Shown: positions 1 through 11,736, counted from the stretch's first letter. The stretch: DNA of 64,000 nt from Nemophila menziesii (GCA_029959085.1 JARWIR010000003.1:24939505-25003504); one strand, 5' to 3'. The notes: generated by a model not told the origin, from the letters alone. Translations and numbers: made by a program.

Positions 1-295
1 TTGCTTCCCTATCCAAAAGTCTCTATTTAACAACTTTAAACAAATACCACAAATATAAAGGCCGAAAATTCTTTTGCAATTTAAATAATTATTGATAGAT
101 TTCACAACTTTCAGTAGGTCAAGACAAATAACAGACGAAAGCAATTATAATAATTATAAAACACAAATCACGAAATAGAATAGTGTAACTCAAATATTGT
201 AATTCATCAAAAGACAGGTATATACTTCATTGTTACATATACCTTTCTTACTTTATAGAAACTAACTTCTCCTTGTAAACCATCACTATAGATAG

Positions 296-642
296 TCTTT
301 TTTTGTCAATATTAAGAAAAATATCATCGATATCTGATACACATCGAATATACCTTAAGACCTACGAGGACAATTAGATATATCCATATTATTCATGGCG
401 CATTGAGCGAGAATGTCAGCCACTCCATTAAACTTCCTTTTAACGTGATTGATTTTCCACTCCGGGAATTGTCCTATCCACCTCCATGCTTCCGAAATCA
501 TGGGGCGAATCCTCCAGTCGATCCTTACACCTCGATTAATACCTTGAACTATCTCAAGGTTATCCGAGTAGAAATAGCTACTCTTAATTCCAAGTTCCGC
601 AATTGATCTCATAGCAAAATAGACCGACCACGCTTCCCCTTC
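296..642 (-). mobile_element. 5'-truncated LINE fragment (RNase H domain only) with 12-bp TSD
   Basis: A 347-bp insertion flanked by CACTATAGATAG at 284-295 and again at 643-654. Copy B of the duplication has this site once, unoccupied. On the minus strand it begins inside an RNase H-like domain (key pieces FYSDNLEIVQGI, EAWRWIGQFPEW, FNGVADILA, the last matching the C-terminal AN/AD helix of plant LINE RNase H) and ends in TTGACAAAAAAA, a typical LINE 3' end. The open frame runs on by chance into host sequence to position 705. It is a non-functional retroposed tail of a LINE ORF2. Confidence 0.88.
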
Positions 643-1218
643 CACTATAGATAGCCTATGACCATAGCCTATAATAGTCATTTCATGAGTATCAAGGACA
701 CACAATTACAAATTTTTTATTTCAATAAGTATGGCTTCATATTTTACACAAGAAACAAGAATAAAGTGGATTATTACTCATAAATCAACAAATATTCGTC
801 CAAGATCCCACCAATGTCGTATTGCTTTATTACCCATATCTTTCGCAAATTTTTGTCCAAAATTATAGATATCTTTAATGGCAACAAATGCAAGAGAATC
901 ATTTAAGACTATGAAAATCTTGCCAAATTGATACCAATATAAGTGATTGTTTTAGGAAGCTTTGTCTTGAAATATTTCAGTGCTCACACTAAAAGAAAAG
1001 ATATTATCACTTTACTTTTTACAGTCCAATGCAATGCTCCATTTGCGGATACTCTCTCCACCGACGAAGCAAAATTATGCACAGAATTAAAATTCAATAA
1101 TTGAAGGCAGATAGTTTTTCAATTAAAACTGAAAAATTCATATGCACCATCAATACCATATAAAAAATTGAGTATTCATACAAACTATTTGTATATAAAA
1201 TGTAAAGAAAGGTGGCCT

Positions 1219-1490
1219 TGGAACTCCTAATGATCCTAGTGTAAGATTGAATCGTGATTGTGTTGGTGTTATCACAGCTTTTAAATTTAAGGGTTTGTCC
1301 GATCATCCCTTTAATTGTTGCAGATACTCACATGTAAGTATTGGTAAACTCTTAAGGTTTCTATATCTGTATATAAATGGTTAAATATAATATGGCTAAA
1401 TTAATATAAGTCAGTGTTTAAATTACTATTATAGAAACCCAGCATGGGCTGATGTAAAGGTAGCACAGGCTAAATATTTGCTATCGTTTA
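1219..1490 (+). pseudogene. CCR4-like deadenylase exon remnants, copy A
   Basis: Two short exon-like blocks. Block 1 (about 1219-1333) reads NDPSVRLNRDCVGVITAFKF, matching the NDPRVRLKRDCVG segment of plant CCR4-type endonuclease/exonuclease/phosphatase proteins (mRNA poly(A) deadenylases). Block 2 (about 1435-1490), after an intron-like gap ending in TATTATAG, reads AWADVKVAQAKYLLS, matching the following WADVKLAQAKYLL segment. A small insertion breaks the end of block 1 and a stop follows block 2. No other recognisable part of the roughly 400-residue gene is present, so this is a captured or decayed fragment. It lies on the opposite strand to the PPR gene and occurs in both duplicates. Confidence 0.6.
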
Positions 1491-1876
1491 ACTGAATTTA
1501 ACCATCTTAGTTTGCAGCTATAGACTTTTACCCATTCACAAATACTTTATAATGTCAATGAGTAAGAAATGTTGAGTTGTTCTTGACTACAGTATATGTT
1601 AGAGAAAGAAATGAAAATTGTGGAAAACTTTGCAAGGTATTCAAGCAATGTGTTGCTTGAGCACCAAATCATCTTTTGACAACCATATTTAATTTAATTT
1701 AATAAGTTTATACATCTTTTGAACCTTCCTTAACGTAGTTTGTTATATTACTGTGATAAAAGAGACAAATCATCATTTAATACTAAATCATACTAAGAAG
1801 CTTAGGATGTTGAGAACCTCGTTCATTTATGATGTCACAAGTAGCTGCATTCACTGAGAAACCATGTTGTTTCATT

Positions 1877-3103
1877 TCATTGAATTGCCTCTTCATTCTT
1901 ATCTTTCTTCAGATACCCCTGTATTATAACATTGTAGGTCGTCACATTATTTGGCAAGAACCCACGTTTCTTCATATATGAAGGAATATCTTCATAAAGT
2001 TGGAAAGCCTTATCAAACCACCCTTTCTTCACCAAACCATTAATTAGCATGTTATATGTTTTAATATCAGGATCACAACCTCTAGATATCATAGTACTCG
2101 AGACACCCATAGCTTCCTCCATTTCACCTTGCAAACAATATGCACCGAGCAATGTATTATAAGTAACATAATTTGGTTTTACTCCTATATTGATCATCAT
2201 CTCTATAAATCTATTTACATCTTCCACTAATCCTTCTTTACCATATGAATCCACCAATTTGTTGAATGTACGTGCCTCTGGAATGACTTTATAACCCAAC
2301 ATCTCAATCAACAACACCTCAGCCTTTTCCTTCCTACCAAAGTTACAGAAGCCATAAATCAACGAAGAATAAGTGACAACATCTGGGGTTATGCCCTTAT
2401 CTTTCATCTCAGAAAATAATTCAATGGCATCATCTAACATGCTATCCTTGCATAGACTATCAACAATGGTGTTATAAGATTGAATGTCAGGTTTAATTGT
2501 CCCCTTTTCAAATACACGTAGCCATTCAAGAGCCTTGACCGTATGTCCACTTTTGCAAAGACCATTTATGATAACACCAAAAGTAAATTCATCACATGGC
2601 TCGCAAAGTTTTTCACTTGTTAACTTTAGGAATAATCTGACAGCCTCATCTCCTCTATCTTCACTAAAGAGGCCCTTTATCAGGGTGGTATAGGTAACCA
2701 CATTAGGAACATGACCGCTTTTGAAGAGACAGCCTAATATCGCAAAACCCATATTGTTTTTTTTCAAAGAGCAGCAACAATTTATAGCTATATTCATGGT
2801 GTAAAAATTTACCGGAGCACCAAAAACACGCATTTCTCTGAATAGAGAAAGAGCATAGGAGTAACTTTTCATTTTCACAGCACTACTTAATAGCTTAGTG
2901 CAGTCTATAGCAGAAAGCTTGGGTTGCGTTCGAATCATTTCTTTCACAGTAAAATGAGCATCTTTGGCATTATCGATAACATCAAAAGATGGAATTGAAG
3001 AATAAAAGAAGAGGGGAAATGGGTTACCGATTTTGTTCAAGGAAGAAACAGAAGATCTTAAGTAGAACAAAGAAGAACAAATTGAAGAGCCGCTCAGCTT
3101 CAT
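1877..3103 (-). CDS. P-class (RFL-like) PPR protein, C-terminally truncated, copy A
   Basis: A 408-residue frame starting at ATG (3101-3103), nearly identical to the 442-residue copy at 33241-34569. The N-terminus (MKLSGSSICSSLFYLRSS) is rich in Ser, basic and hydrophobic residues and has no acidic residue in its first 40, as expected of a mitochondrial presequence. About ten P-type PPR motifs follow from residue 66 (signatures DVVTYSSLIYGFC, NYVTYNTLLGAYC, DIKTYNMLINGL), the fold that binds single-stranded organelle RNA one base per motif. The frame ends at EEAIQ because 8 bp present in copy B are missing at about 1880, between two TTGA repeats; this creates a TGA and removes the last 34 residues. 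Possibly still expressed, but more likely a decaying duplicate. Confidence 0.85.
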   Translation of the reverse strand: MKLSGSSICSSLFYLRSSVSSLNKIGNPFPLFFYSSIPSFDVIDNAKDAHFTVKEMIRTQPKLSAIDCTKLLSSAVKMKSYSYALSLFREMRVFGAPVNFYTMNIAINCCCSLKKNNMGFAILGCLFKSGHVPNVVTYTTLIKGLFSEDRGDEAVRLFLKLTSEKLCEPCDEFTFGVIINGLCKSGHTVKALEWLRVFEKGTIKPDIQSYNTIVDSLCKDSMLDDAIELFSEMKDKGITPDVVTYSSLIYGFCNFGRKEKAEVLLIEMLGYKVIPEARTFNKLVDSYGKEGLVEDVNRFIEMMINIGVKPNYVTYNTLLGAYCLQGEMEEAMGVSSTMISRGCDPDIKTYNMLINGLVKKGWFDKAFQLYEDIPSYMKKRGFLPNNVTTYNVIIQGYLKKDKNEEAIQ

Positions 3104-3717
3104 GACGCTATGCCTTCGAGATAATGACGTGAGCAGAAAACGATTTTTGGTGAGATTGCAGTTAAAAAGATTTTGATTATAGGGAAATAGGTTAGCTTTG
3201 ATGATTTGGGGACGAGGGTACTTTTGAATGTTCTGTTACGAATTCCGATCAGATCCAATCACCTCCGTAAGGTGTGGAGACAAGAATTTAGGTTTGAGAT
3301 GAGCCCAACGGGATTATACTGTAAGGGTTGTGAGATGTTGTTTTGGGGAAATTCTTGATGGTGTTCGACCAATTTGAGCTCTGACAGAAAAAAACAAGTT
3401 TGTTTATACAAACCATAAAAAAAAATTGTTCGAACTCGTTCGTTAACTCTTTAATATTTATGATATGTAAATTAATGTTTTAGTAGTAATAAATATATTA
3501 TTAAACCTATAAAAAACAAATTATTTGTTAATAACTCGACCTCGACTGAATCTAATACGAAAAAGGCACACAGTTCACCCTAAGGACGTGCGATTTTTAG
3601 GGCTAAATTAAATATACGTTTTAATCTTTCTTTCTTCGATTCTTAGAGAGGCTTTGGTATACTATTCTTGAGCAGCAGCAATTCTTACTCGTCCTTGATT
3701 TGTTTACTGATCTAGAT

Positions 3718-4460
3718 ATGGGTATTACTTCGGATGGTAACCGAAACGTGTTGGAGCGCAGGAGAAGGGCTTCGTTCAGTTTTAAATCGATTCTTGTTGA
3801 TTTCAATTACATATTCAATTGGTACGAGGTTTTAATCACTGATAAGCATATGGGTCGATGCAAAACAGTGTTTTCAACGATTAAGAACAGTATTACGAAT
3901 TATCAATGGGGAAAGTCCTATTAGATGGGGTATACGTGGAGATTTTGGTTGAATTACTGGGTTGGATGACTGAATATCAACTGGTATTCTTGAAGAACTT
4001 CACCATTAACACTAGATACCGGACTGATACCTTCTCGACTCCACTGGGATTATCTACAGATGAGAACTCAGAGTTTATGGGTTCGGGTCCACGACAGAGA
4101 ACACGCAGAGAAATGAGTAGCGGCGGGTCTCTATGGGGCCTCCTGTCGCGTCGGAGCAAGATCAATTTCAATGGAGAACAGATTAATGGGTACAGTCTGT
4201 GGAGTGAGAAGAGTCACCAGGCAAGGGCTTGCTACAATGGACCAGATGGTTTTGTCGCGAGGCAAAGAAATACAGTAATTACACGGAAGAAACGCTATTG
4301 CACGCTGAGTCAAAAGAGTTGTTGTGGGGAGGCTGGATTCATGGATTGGTGGAAGATGACGGGCACAGTGATTGGGATGGCCGAGCAGTTGTTGGGTATT
4401 ACGGGGACGAAGATGTATTGTGAACTTTGGGCTAGTCTTTTGGACATGCCCCCTTTGTAG
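3718..4460 (+). pseudogene. LINE ORF1 N-terminal region, frame-broken
   Basis: An ATG at 3718 opens a 69-codon frame (MGITSDGNRNVLERRRRA) that ends at 3924. A second frame overlaps it from 3906 (MGKVLLDGVYVEILVELLGW) and runs to 4460. Position and length fit ORF1 of a plant L1 element, which encodes an RNA-binding protein. However, I see no clear DUF4283 or CCHC knuckle here, unlike the LINE ORF1 at 39510-41295. The two frames are probably one ancestral ORF broken by indels. Assignment rests mainly on position upstream of the endonuclease. Confidence 0.4.
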
Positions 4461-4463
4461 GCC

Positions 4464-5504
4464 TTGTGGGCAAATGAGGCTTTACACGTGTCTGTTTGGA
4501 TTAGGAGCAACGCCAGGAAAACAATACAAATTAGTTTTTGGACCTATGAGACTCTTAACCTTTTAAATTGGACCTGGATTAAAAGATGGGATTGGATATA
4601 TACGTATACTTTGGTTTTAGATTTATGGGATGTTAATATATGGGACGTTTATATGATTCAAAGGAGGGAGCAGATGCAATTCAGAAGAGGCTACTGTATT
4701 AATGCGATAGTGAGTACTCATAAGAGGAGCACTGAATTGGGATTGTGCTCGTTAGACGCTGGTATAGAAATAGAGATCACTGATTTAGCTCCTAATTTTG
4801 GTAAGAATGGATGGGAGATGAATTTTCTAGTTTTGGTGGTGGGAATTTTGAGTAAGAAGTGCACTTTTAATTTTTATAATGATGTTAGATATTCAGATTA
4901 TATTAAGTACGAGGAGGAAATAGTTTGGTACAAATTGTATCTAATAAATCTGTGCAGAAAGGAAAGAGGACAATACTTATGTAGGGTCACAATATGGATA
5001 TATGATAAAACAATAATGAAATACAATCAGAGAAGTGGCTTGACTTTGAGAAAGATGATAGAAATTCAAGGGAAGAGCAATAGCACTGTAGCATATTTAC
5101 AGATCGATGGTCATTTTAGGATACACTTAGTAACTCCAAGAAGTATAGAGCGAATGGATATTGATGGACAGTTGGGGATGTACTTTGCAACTCAAATGTG
5201 CACTCCTGATTACATCAACATAACAACGTGTATGGATATCGATGGCCATAGATGGTTTCACTGTGTTACTCAAAAGAGAGCGGAATATGGAGAGATTGAT
5301 CGACAATTGTGGATCCAATTTGCAACACATAGGAGCATACGTGATTACATCTACATGGAGATCGATGGCCAGTTATGGTTTCACTTGGTAACTCAAAAGA
5401 GAGCAGATCTTATGAATATTGGTGGACCTTGGCTGGTAAACTACTCTAGTGGAAAAGTATCTATGTACAACTACAAATCACAGGTAACTTATTATGTTTT
5501 GTGA
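4464..5504 (+). CDS. LINE ORF1-position protein with internal (I-D-G-x) repeats, unrecognised
   Basis: A long open stretch (346 codons, the first ATG-like context at 4464) inside an otherwise decayed LINE. The C-terminal third has six repeats beginning with Ile-Asp-Gly (or Asp-Arg/Gly-Gly) at residues 214, 233, 259, 278, 300 and 319. Spacings of 19, 26, 19, 22 and 19 show a two-unit higher-order repeat of about 41-45 residues. Consensus halves are IDGQLWFHLVTQKRA and IDxQLWxxFATxRS. Aromatic-rich stretches (WTWIKRWDWIYTYT) precede it. I do not recognise the domain. It ends with TGA at 5502-5504, 131 bp before the endonuclease start codon. It may be the C-terminal part of ORF1 or a chance open frame. 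Confidence 0.4.
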   Translation: MWANEALHVSVWIRSNARKTIQISFWTYETLNLLNWTWIKRWDWIYTYTLVLDLWDVNIWDVYMIQRREQMQFRRGYCINAIVSTHKRSTELGLCSLDAGIEIEITDLAPNFGKNGWEMNFLVLVVGILSKKCTFNFYNDVRYSDYIKYEEEIVWYKLYLINLCRKERGQYLCRVTIWIYDKTIMKYNQRSGLTLRKMIEIQGKSNSTVAYLQIDGHFRIHLVTPRSIERMDIDGQLGMYFATQMCTPDYINITTCMDIDGHRWFHCVTQKRAEYGEIDRQLWIQFATHRSIRDYIYMEIDGQLWFHLVTQKRADLMNIGGPWLVNYSSGKVSMYNYKSQVTYYVL

Positions 5505-5635
5505 ATTTTAAAGCTGCTCTTTGAATTTTAGTTGGTTTTTCGGTGGAAGTCCATAGAATTTTTGGTAATATCGAGACACTTTGGTTAAGGCAAGTTAGAG
5601 GTAGCGGCCACCCGGTTTTGGTCGCGGTAGGGAAA

Positions 5636-6288
5636 TGAACACAATATTCTGGAACTGTCAAGGGATTAGGGCCCCTTGACAGTCCAGATTCTGAAGGCCA
5701 TGGTGGATGAACATCGACCGACTATTGCTTGTTTTTGTGAAACGATGTTGTCAGAGAAGGATGCTCCGTTGGTGGTGCGTAGTTTGAAATTTGACAACTT
5801 TTTTGTGGTAAACCCCCATGGTAGACAAGATCACTCGGGGGGATTTTTGTTGGTTTGGAACTCTAGTATTACTATGACTATCTTGGACCATAGCCCACAC
5901 TTTATTTTTGTTTTTATCACTGATAATAATATGACTTTGTATTACGTTTTTGTGCATGATCCTAACCTGTATTCTGAACGACAAGCCTTCTATAACCTCA
6001 TTACTGAATGGAGGATACAACATGATGATCCTATTGTTATTTTGGGTGATTTTAACGACATTTCAATTGGAAACGAGAGGCTCAGCAAGTCTCCAGCAAA
6101 CCAACAACATATCCTTAACTTTAATTTCTTTATTGCTAACAATATGCTAACTGAAATTCAGACATACGGTAGTTACTTTACCTAGACCAACAGAAGGACG
6201 GAGGACAACGTAGTGAAATCTAAAATTGACAAAGTCTTTGCAACAACGGAATGGCTTGATCACTTTCCTAATGCAATTGCCTATGTAC
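5636..6288 (+). pseudogene. LINE ORF2, AP-endonuclease-like domain, truncated
   Basis: The frame starts ATGAACACAATATTCTGG (M-N-T-I-F-W), followed by NCQG, the metal-binding Asn motif of the APE-type endonuclease that nicks target DNA for LINE integration. CETML (catalytic Glu) and VILGDFNDI (catalytic Asp/Asn) follow. One base is missing in the run of C near 5670 compared with the homologous LINE at 41292 (GTCCCCCTTGAC against GGCCCCTTGAC), shifting the frame. A TAG at 6183-6185 replaces the Trp of the usual YFTWTN segment. The reading continues past the stop (KIDKVFAT) until the LTR insertion at 6289. Confidence 0.8.
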
Positions 6289-8062
6289 TGATGTCTCCCT
6301 ATTTGTTCTAATTATTAGCCCTTAGGAGACATCCTTGTAGGTGAATATTTGACTTATTTGATAGACTTTTATGCTTATTTCATCATATTACACTTTCTCC
6401 CCTTGGATTTAGACTATTTGCATTTTTAGAGCTTTTGTGCGTTAATTTGATTAATTTTTAGTGCAAAGTTAGTAGGTTCTTGAATTTCATGAAAAACCAC
6501 TACAAGAGGAGAAGTGATAAATAAAGTCTTAGAGTATTTTTAGTGTGTTAGGAAGTATTTTATTCGAGTTTCTAATTTTAGAGTGTACTTTCTTATTTCT
6601 AGTCTTGAATTATTGATTTATTAATTTTTAAAGCATGTGCGGTTTAATTATTTATTTATTGTGAAGTATTAAAAGATATATGGTAATTAATTAGAGACCA
6701 AGTCAAGTCTAAGAAGTAAATGAAAGAGATATACATGGCAATAAGATGATTAATGAAAGATATATGCAAAGAAGGAAAAGATAAAGCTGCCAAATAAATC
6801 TGAAACTCCAGCCACGTTCAAAGACGAGCTCATAATTTAGGATTGGTTAGGAATTTTGGAGAATGGTCTAGACCAGTGAATAGAGCTTTCCAAGACAAGT
6901 GGTTTCGAATATTGGAACACGTCAAACGGATAAGTATTGAAGGAGATATGACCAAAACAAATCAGCAGCAGAATCTTACCTTTCCTAGATTTTAGGGTTG
7001 TGAATTAAAGAGTACTTGCCTTGTCTTCCACTCCAAGTAAAAACGAATTAGGACTTTCTAACACCTATAAATACACCCCTTAGCCGCCTTTTTTCACACA
7101 CTTCAGAGAATTACACAAGAGGCTTAAGGTTTTCAACTAAGAGCAAGAAGGCAAGGTAAAACTAATGCTGGAGGAATCCTGTTCTTCCATCAACAGTCAT
7201 CCTACCCTTTAGGTTATCAATTTATCTTTTGTATTTGAACATGAATTCCTTTTATTTAATTTCAGTTTTTAATTCCTTTATGAACTAATTTCTTTAGTAC
7301 TTGAGAATCGCTATATGGGTTGAACCCAATTCTGTTTAACTATGTTTTCTGAATTTGGGATTTAATTGTTTAAATTAGACTAGGTATTTTGTGTTGACTA
7401 TTATTTTGCTTTAATCACTAATTTTGAAGTCATGAATCAAACTTAGCTAATAGTTATTAAGCTATTCACTTTGGTGGGGAAGTGATCACCTTGACCGGGG
7501 GGGGGGGGGGGTTAATTACAGACTTAGATAATAAACGCATAGTATCGTTATTGACCCTGACGGGATTAACTAACCATGCAACCAATGAGGTAAATTATTA
7601 TTCATCTGAAAGTAGCTTATAATCACCCTGACGGGGTTCGTAATACCGTAGGATAGCTCCTAAGTCCACCCTGATTGGGGTTAGGAGATATTAGAGTCCC
7701 GACTAGCACAATTATACCAGTTTAGCCCTTAAACAAAAGCATTAATTAGATAGGTTAGGTGAAACCCTTGCGAGGATCAAGTACTCTTTCTCTTTAGAAG
7801 TTTAAATCTCTTTTATTTTCTTTCTTTTATTTCCGTAATTTATTTTCTTGCATCTTTAATTTTATAAAAACAAAACAAAAATCTTTATTTTATTTTTCTA
7901 GTTAAGCAATTATTCTTACTATTCGATCAATACCTGAGTTGTGCCTAATCCGTCCCTGAGAACGAACTTGTTTATCATATATTACTTGGGACAACTGTAC
8001 ACTTGCAGTTAGTGGTTCCTCTATTTTATCTTTATTATTTTCTAACACACCAGGACTCACCA
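6289..8062 (+). repeat. 5' LTR of Athila-like element 1
   Basis: It starts TGATGTCTCCCTATTTG and ends GGACTCACCA, the TG...CA boundaries shared with the other LTRs here. A TATAAATA box is at 7066-7073. Four CCCTGACGGGG-type motifs lie at 7489, 7555, 7626 and 7669. A poly-G run of about 15 sits at 7497-7511. The 5-bp left flank is TGTAC; the right partner is lost. Confidence 0.88.
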
Positions 8063-8068
8063 AGTTTT

Positions 8069-8086
8069 TGGCGCCGCTGCCGGGGA
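8069..8086 (+). promoter_or_regulatory. Primer-binding site (tRNA-Asp type), element 1
   Basis: TGGCGCCGCTGCCGGGGA begins a few bases after the LTR end. It matches the complement of the plant tRNA-Asp 3' end (from memory TGGCGCCGTTGCCGGGGA) with one mismatch. This is the primer type characteristic of Athila elements. Confidence 0.85.
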
Positions 8087-8197
8087 CGGTAGGGTGTGAC
8101 CCCGGTGTTAATATTTAGTAGTTTAATTGTTTTAGTTTTATTTTTCAGTTTTACGCGTTATGTTGTCTTTCTTTCTCAGGTTTACAAGTTTTGGTAT

Positions 8198-10723
8198 ATG
8201 CTTGAAGATCTCATGATCCTTGAGAATCCTGAAAACCTAGTCCGAGAAGCAAACAAAAGAAAGAGAGAAGCTAAAGCAAAAGAGTTAGAAGAGAGGTTGG
8301 CTAGAGAAGCGGAAATTGAAGGAATCGAAAATCAACAATTGAATCAACAGAACGGTCAAAACCTTCCACAAGTTCAACCTCCTCAGAACAATGATCCATG
8401 GTTCGTCAATGGCCTTGAACAAGCTCCATATCGAGCTCCTGCCCTCGGAATTGGCACTGCAGATATTAATGTCACGAGATTCATACCCGATCCTGGTATG
8501 TTATCTCAATTTCAGAGTTATGGCAATTAGCGAGGAGCACCTGGCGAAGATCCAATCCATGTTGTACAGAAGTTCATGCAAATTTGTGATTCCTATATTA
8601 CGCAAGGAGTGACAAGAGATCAAATGTATTTCGTTATAGATAGAGCAAGTGAATGGCATGATTCTCAAGAACCTGGATCAATCACTACTTGGGACGCATT
8701 ACAAACTGCGTTCTTCGATAGATACTACCCAACAAATATGAGATTAGACGCGCAAGTTGAGTTGAACTTATTCAAACAAGATCAAGACGAGACTTTGGGT
8801 AGAAGCTGGACAAGATTTCAGATTTGTTAGAGAAGATTCCCTGACCACGGCCTTACAGAAATGCAACAGATGAAAATATTTTACAGAGGCCTTGATGGAC
8901 CTTCAAGAAAAGACTTAGACCTGCTTTGTGGTGGTGGATTTTTACAGGTACAACCAGTCCATGCTATGATTATTTTGAATAGAACGGTGACGAATGAGAT
9001 GGGTTGGAATACTGTGAGAACACCTATCCGAGGTGGAAGAGAAAATAGTGCTTTAATTGAGGAAAAATTCACTGCCGTGGAGAATAAATTTGAGCAACAA
9101 TTGAAACAGCTTACTCTAGCTGTTACAAAAGGTTTTGCAGGTAGAAAGGCAGATATTAATGTTACACAAGAAGTTCATGTGTGTTCTAATTGTGGTTTAC
9201 AAGATCATGATTGGAAGCATTGTCAACACAATCCAGAAGCCGTAATGTTTGTTTCCAACTGAGGGAACTATAATTCAGGTGGTCAAGGTAATCAACCGAA
9301 TAGAAACCATCCAGGTTTCCAATATTCAAATCCAAATGGGACCGCTAATCTGACTTATGCATATGAGCCGCGTCCCCAAGGTAATAACTACCAACAAAGA
9401 CCACAGAACAACTACCAAGTGGGACAAGGTTACGGAAATCAAGCTCAGAAACAACCTCCTCAAGACACTTACACCGAGACCATGAATCAGAAAGCTCTAC
9501 CTACTCAACCTCAAGAAGGTGCGTTAGATGTTCAGCAAACCTTGTTGACATTAATCAACATTCAAACAAAAGCTAGCATAGAGCAACAATCTACATCTGC
9601 AGCAATTAAAATGTTAGAAAATCTGATAACTCAGATGCCAAAGCAATTGAGTCAACGTCAACAAGGACAACTACCAAGTGACACTGAAGAACCAAAGCAA
9701 AGAGAAGATTGTAATTCAGTGACACTTAGAAGTGGTAAGAACCTCCCACCACCTCTTTTTCCCGTGATGAAAGAAAAAGAAACAATTGTGAAAGAAAAAC
9801 CGGTAAAAGATGTGGTGGAGAAAGAAGATGACCCTGAAGTAGTGGAAGTGGAGAAGATTCTGGAAAAGCCGAAGAAGCAAGATACTACAGTAACCCGTCC
9901 TCCTACACCTTTTCCCTCGAGAGTTCAGAAGAAAGGAGATTTGGCTGACTATCAGAAGTTCTTGAACGTGGTAAGAGGTCTTAACATTAACATTCCATTC
10001 TTAGATGCCATTAGATATGTGCCAATATATGTCAAATTCCTGAAAAGAGCCATCGCCAACAAAAGACCATACCTTGAGAATGAGATGATAGGTTTACCTG
10101 AAGAATGTAGTGCCATATGCCAAAGAAAATTGCCACCAAAACTACTTGATCCTGGGAGTTTTACGATTCCTATTTCCATTGGCAATGAATGGAAAGGAAA
10201 AGCTTTGTGTGATTTGGGAGTGAGTATCAATCTCATGCCCAAATCACATTTCGAGATGTTGAAGATAGGAGAAGCAAGGCCGACATCCATGGTCTTGCAA
10301 ATGGATGACATATCCATCGCACATCCAGAGGGATGTGTAGAAGATGTCCTCGTCAAGGCAGGTACTTTAATTTTTCCTGTTGATTTTGTTATACTTGAAT
10401 ACGAAGCGGATAGGAATGTCCCCATCATCTTGGGATAACCATTCCTAGCCACGGGGCGTACTGTGATTGATGTACAAAACGGAGAATTAACAATGCGAAT
10501 CCAAGACGAGGAGGTAAAGTTCAACGTGTTTAGGGCTATGAAGTTTCCAGATCTTCGAGAGGACTGTTTCCGATTGGACATAATTGACCTAACCACACAA
10601 GAAGTATGGGAATACATGAATTTCGGAGATATCTTGCAAGCTGCCCTAACACTTGACTTAACATTGGACAAGAATTGGGTACATCCCCTAATGTATTTGG
10701 ACTATTATACGAACAAACACTAA
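8198..10723 (+). pseudogene. Gag-protease polyprotein of Athila-like element 1, four in-frame stops
   Basis: A single reading frame from ATG at 8198 aligns along its length with the intact protein at 45550-48480. It is interrupted only by substitution-type stops: TAG 8528-8530, TAG 8828-8830, TGA 9260-9262, TAA 10436-10438. No frameshift is needed. Recognisable parts are the gag capsid core (SEWHDSQEPGSITTWDAL, FFDRYYPTNMRLDA), a CCHC knuckle (CSNCGLQDHDWKHC) and a retropepsin-like segment (LCDLGVSINLMP). The C-terminus after FNVF diverges from element 2 and ends in a different short tail. No RT or integrase coding follows. It is a dead copy. Confidence 0.85.
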
Positions 10724-10779
10724 CTGTAATTGTATAAAAAATCATTTTATCTGCCTTGCAAAACGTAAAATACAACATA

Positions 10780-10803
10780 GGTCTGTACCCATGGGTACAG
10801 ACC
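10780..10803. repeat. 24-bp perfect palindrome
   Basis: A perfect inverted repeat without spacer, centred on CCCATGGG (left arm GGTCTGTACCCA). It lies 56 bp after the gag-protease frame of element 1, roughly where element 2 carries its palindrome array. Confidence 0.85.
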
Positions 10804-10980
10804 CATCCGTTAAATGAAAAGAATAAAAAAAAACAAATTACTGTGCAGAAAAAAATTGAGAAAGGAAAAATTAGAAAAAATCAAACCAAAAATTGAAATT
10901 AGACCTTATTTAGAACTATTTTCTATCTAGGCTTTAAAAAAAAATTGTTGGAATTTGGGTTCTAATTTGTAGATTCCTCA

Positions 10981-11736
<756 letters not shown>

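Larger units (their letters stand above)
1..3360. repeat. Segmental duplication, copy A (partner 31170-34770)
   Basis: The segment aligns by eye, in the same orientation and order, with about 31170-34770: shared left-flank sequence (CAACTTTAAACAA, TTCTTTTGCAATTTA), a CCR4-like exon remnant, a conserved non-coding block, a minus-strand PPR gene and the PPR upstream region ending near GTTGTTTTGG. Copy A carries a LINE fragment at 296-642 that copy B lacks; copy B carries a MITE at 31398-32086 that copy A lacks. The two insertions therefore postdate the duplication. The left edge may lie outside the window. The stretch 713-1200 is non-coding in both copies; its minus strand encodes a short open peptide that I do not recognise. 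Confidence 0.9.
3560..6288 (+). mobile_element. Decayed L1-type LINE, 5' part only, interrupted by an LTR element
   Basis: This LINE contains a 5' leader, an ORF1-position region (3718-5504) and the beginning of an endonuclease-type ORF2 (5636-6288). It stops abruptly at 6288, where the Athila-like LTR begins. The reverse transcriptase and 3' end are not found on the far side, consistent with the loss of that element's 3' LTR and the sequence beyond it. The exact 5' end is uncertain; a TTTTTAGGG-containing leader precedes the first ATG at 3718. Confidence 0.7.
6289..10980 (+). mobile_element. Athila-like Ty3/gypsy element 1, 3'-truncated
   Basis: Order: 5' LTR, tRNA-Asp-type primer site, gag-protease frame with four stops, then non-coding remnant. 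No second copy of this LTR appears downstream, so the element is 3'-truncated; the right limit given is approximate. No RT, RNase H or integrase coding is visible after the protease. It belongs to an older subfamily than elements 2 and 3: the LTR is 1774 bp instead of 1548 and the gag protein is clearly diverged. It was inserted into the LINE at 3560-6288. Confidence 0.85.

Noticed and set aside
355..705. A 116-codon RNase H-like gene
   Set aside because: It is a chimera of a truncated LINE insertion and host sequence, shown by the 12-bp duplication and the empty site in copy B.
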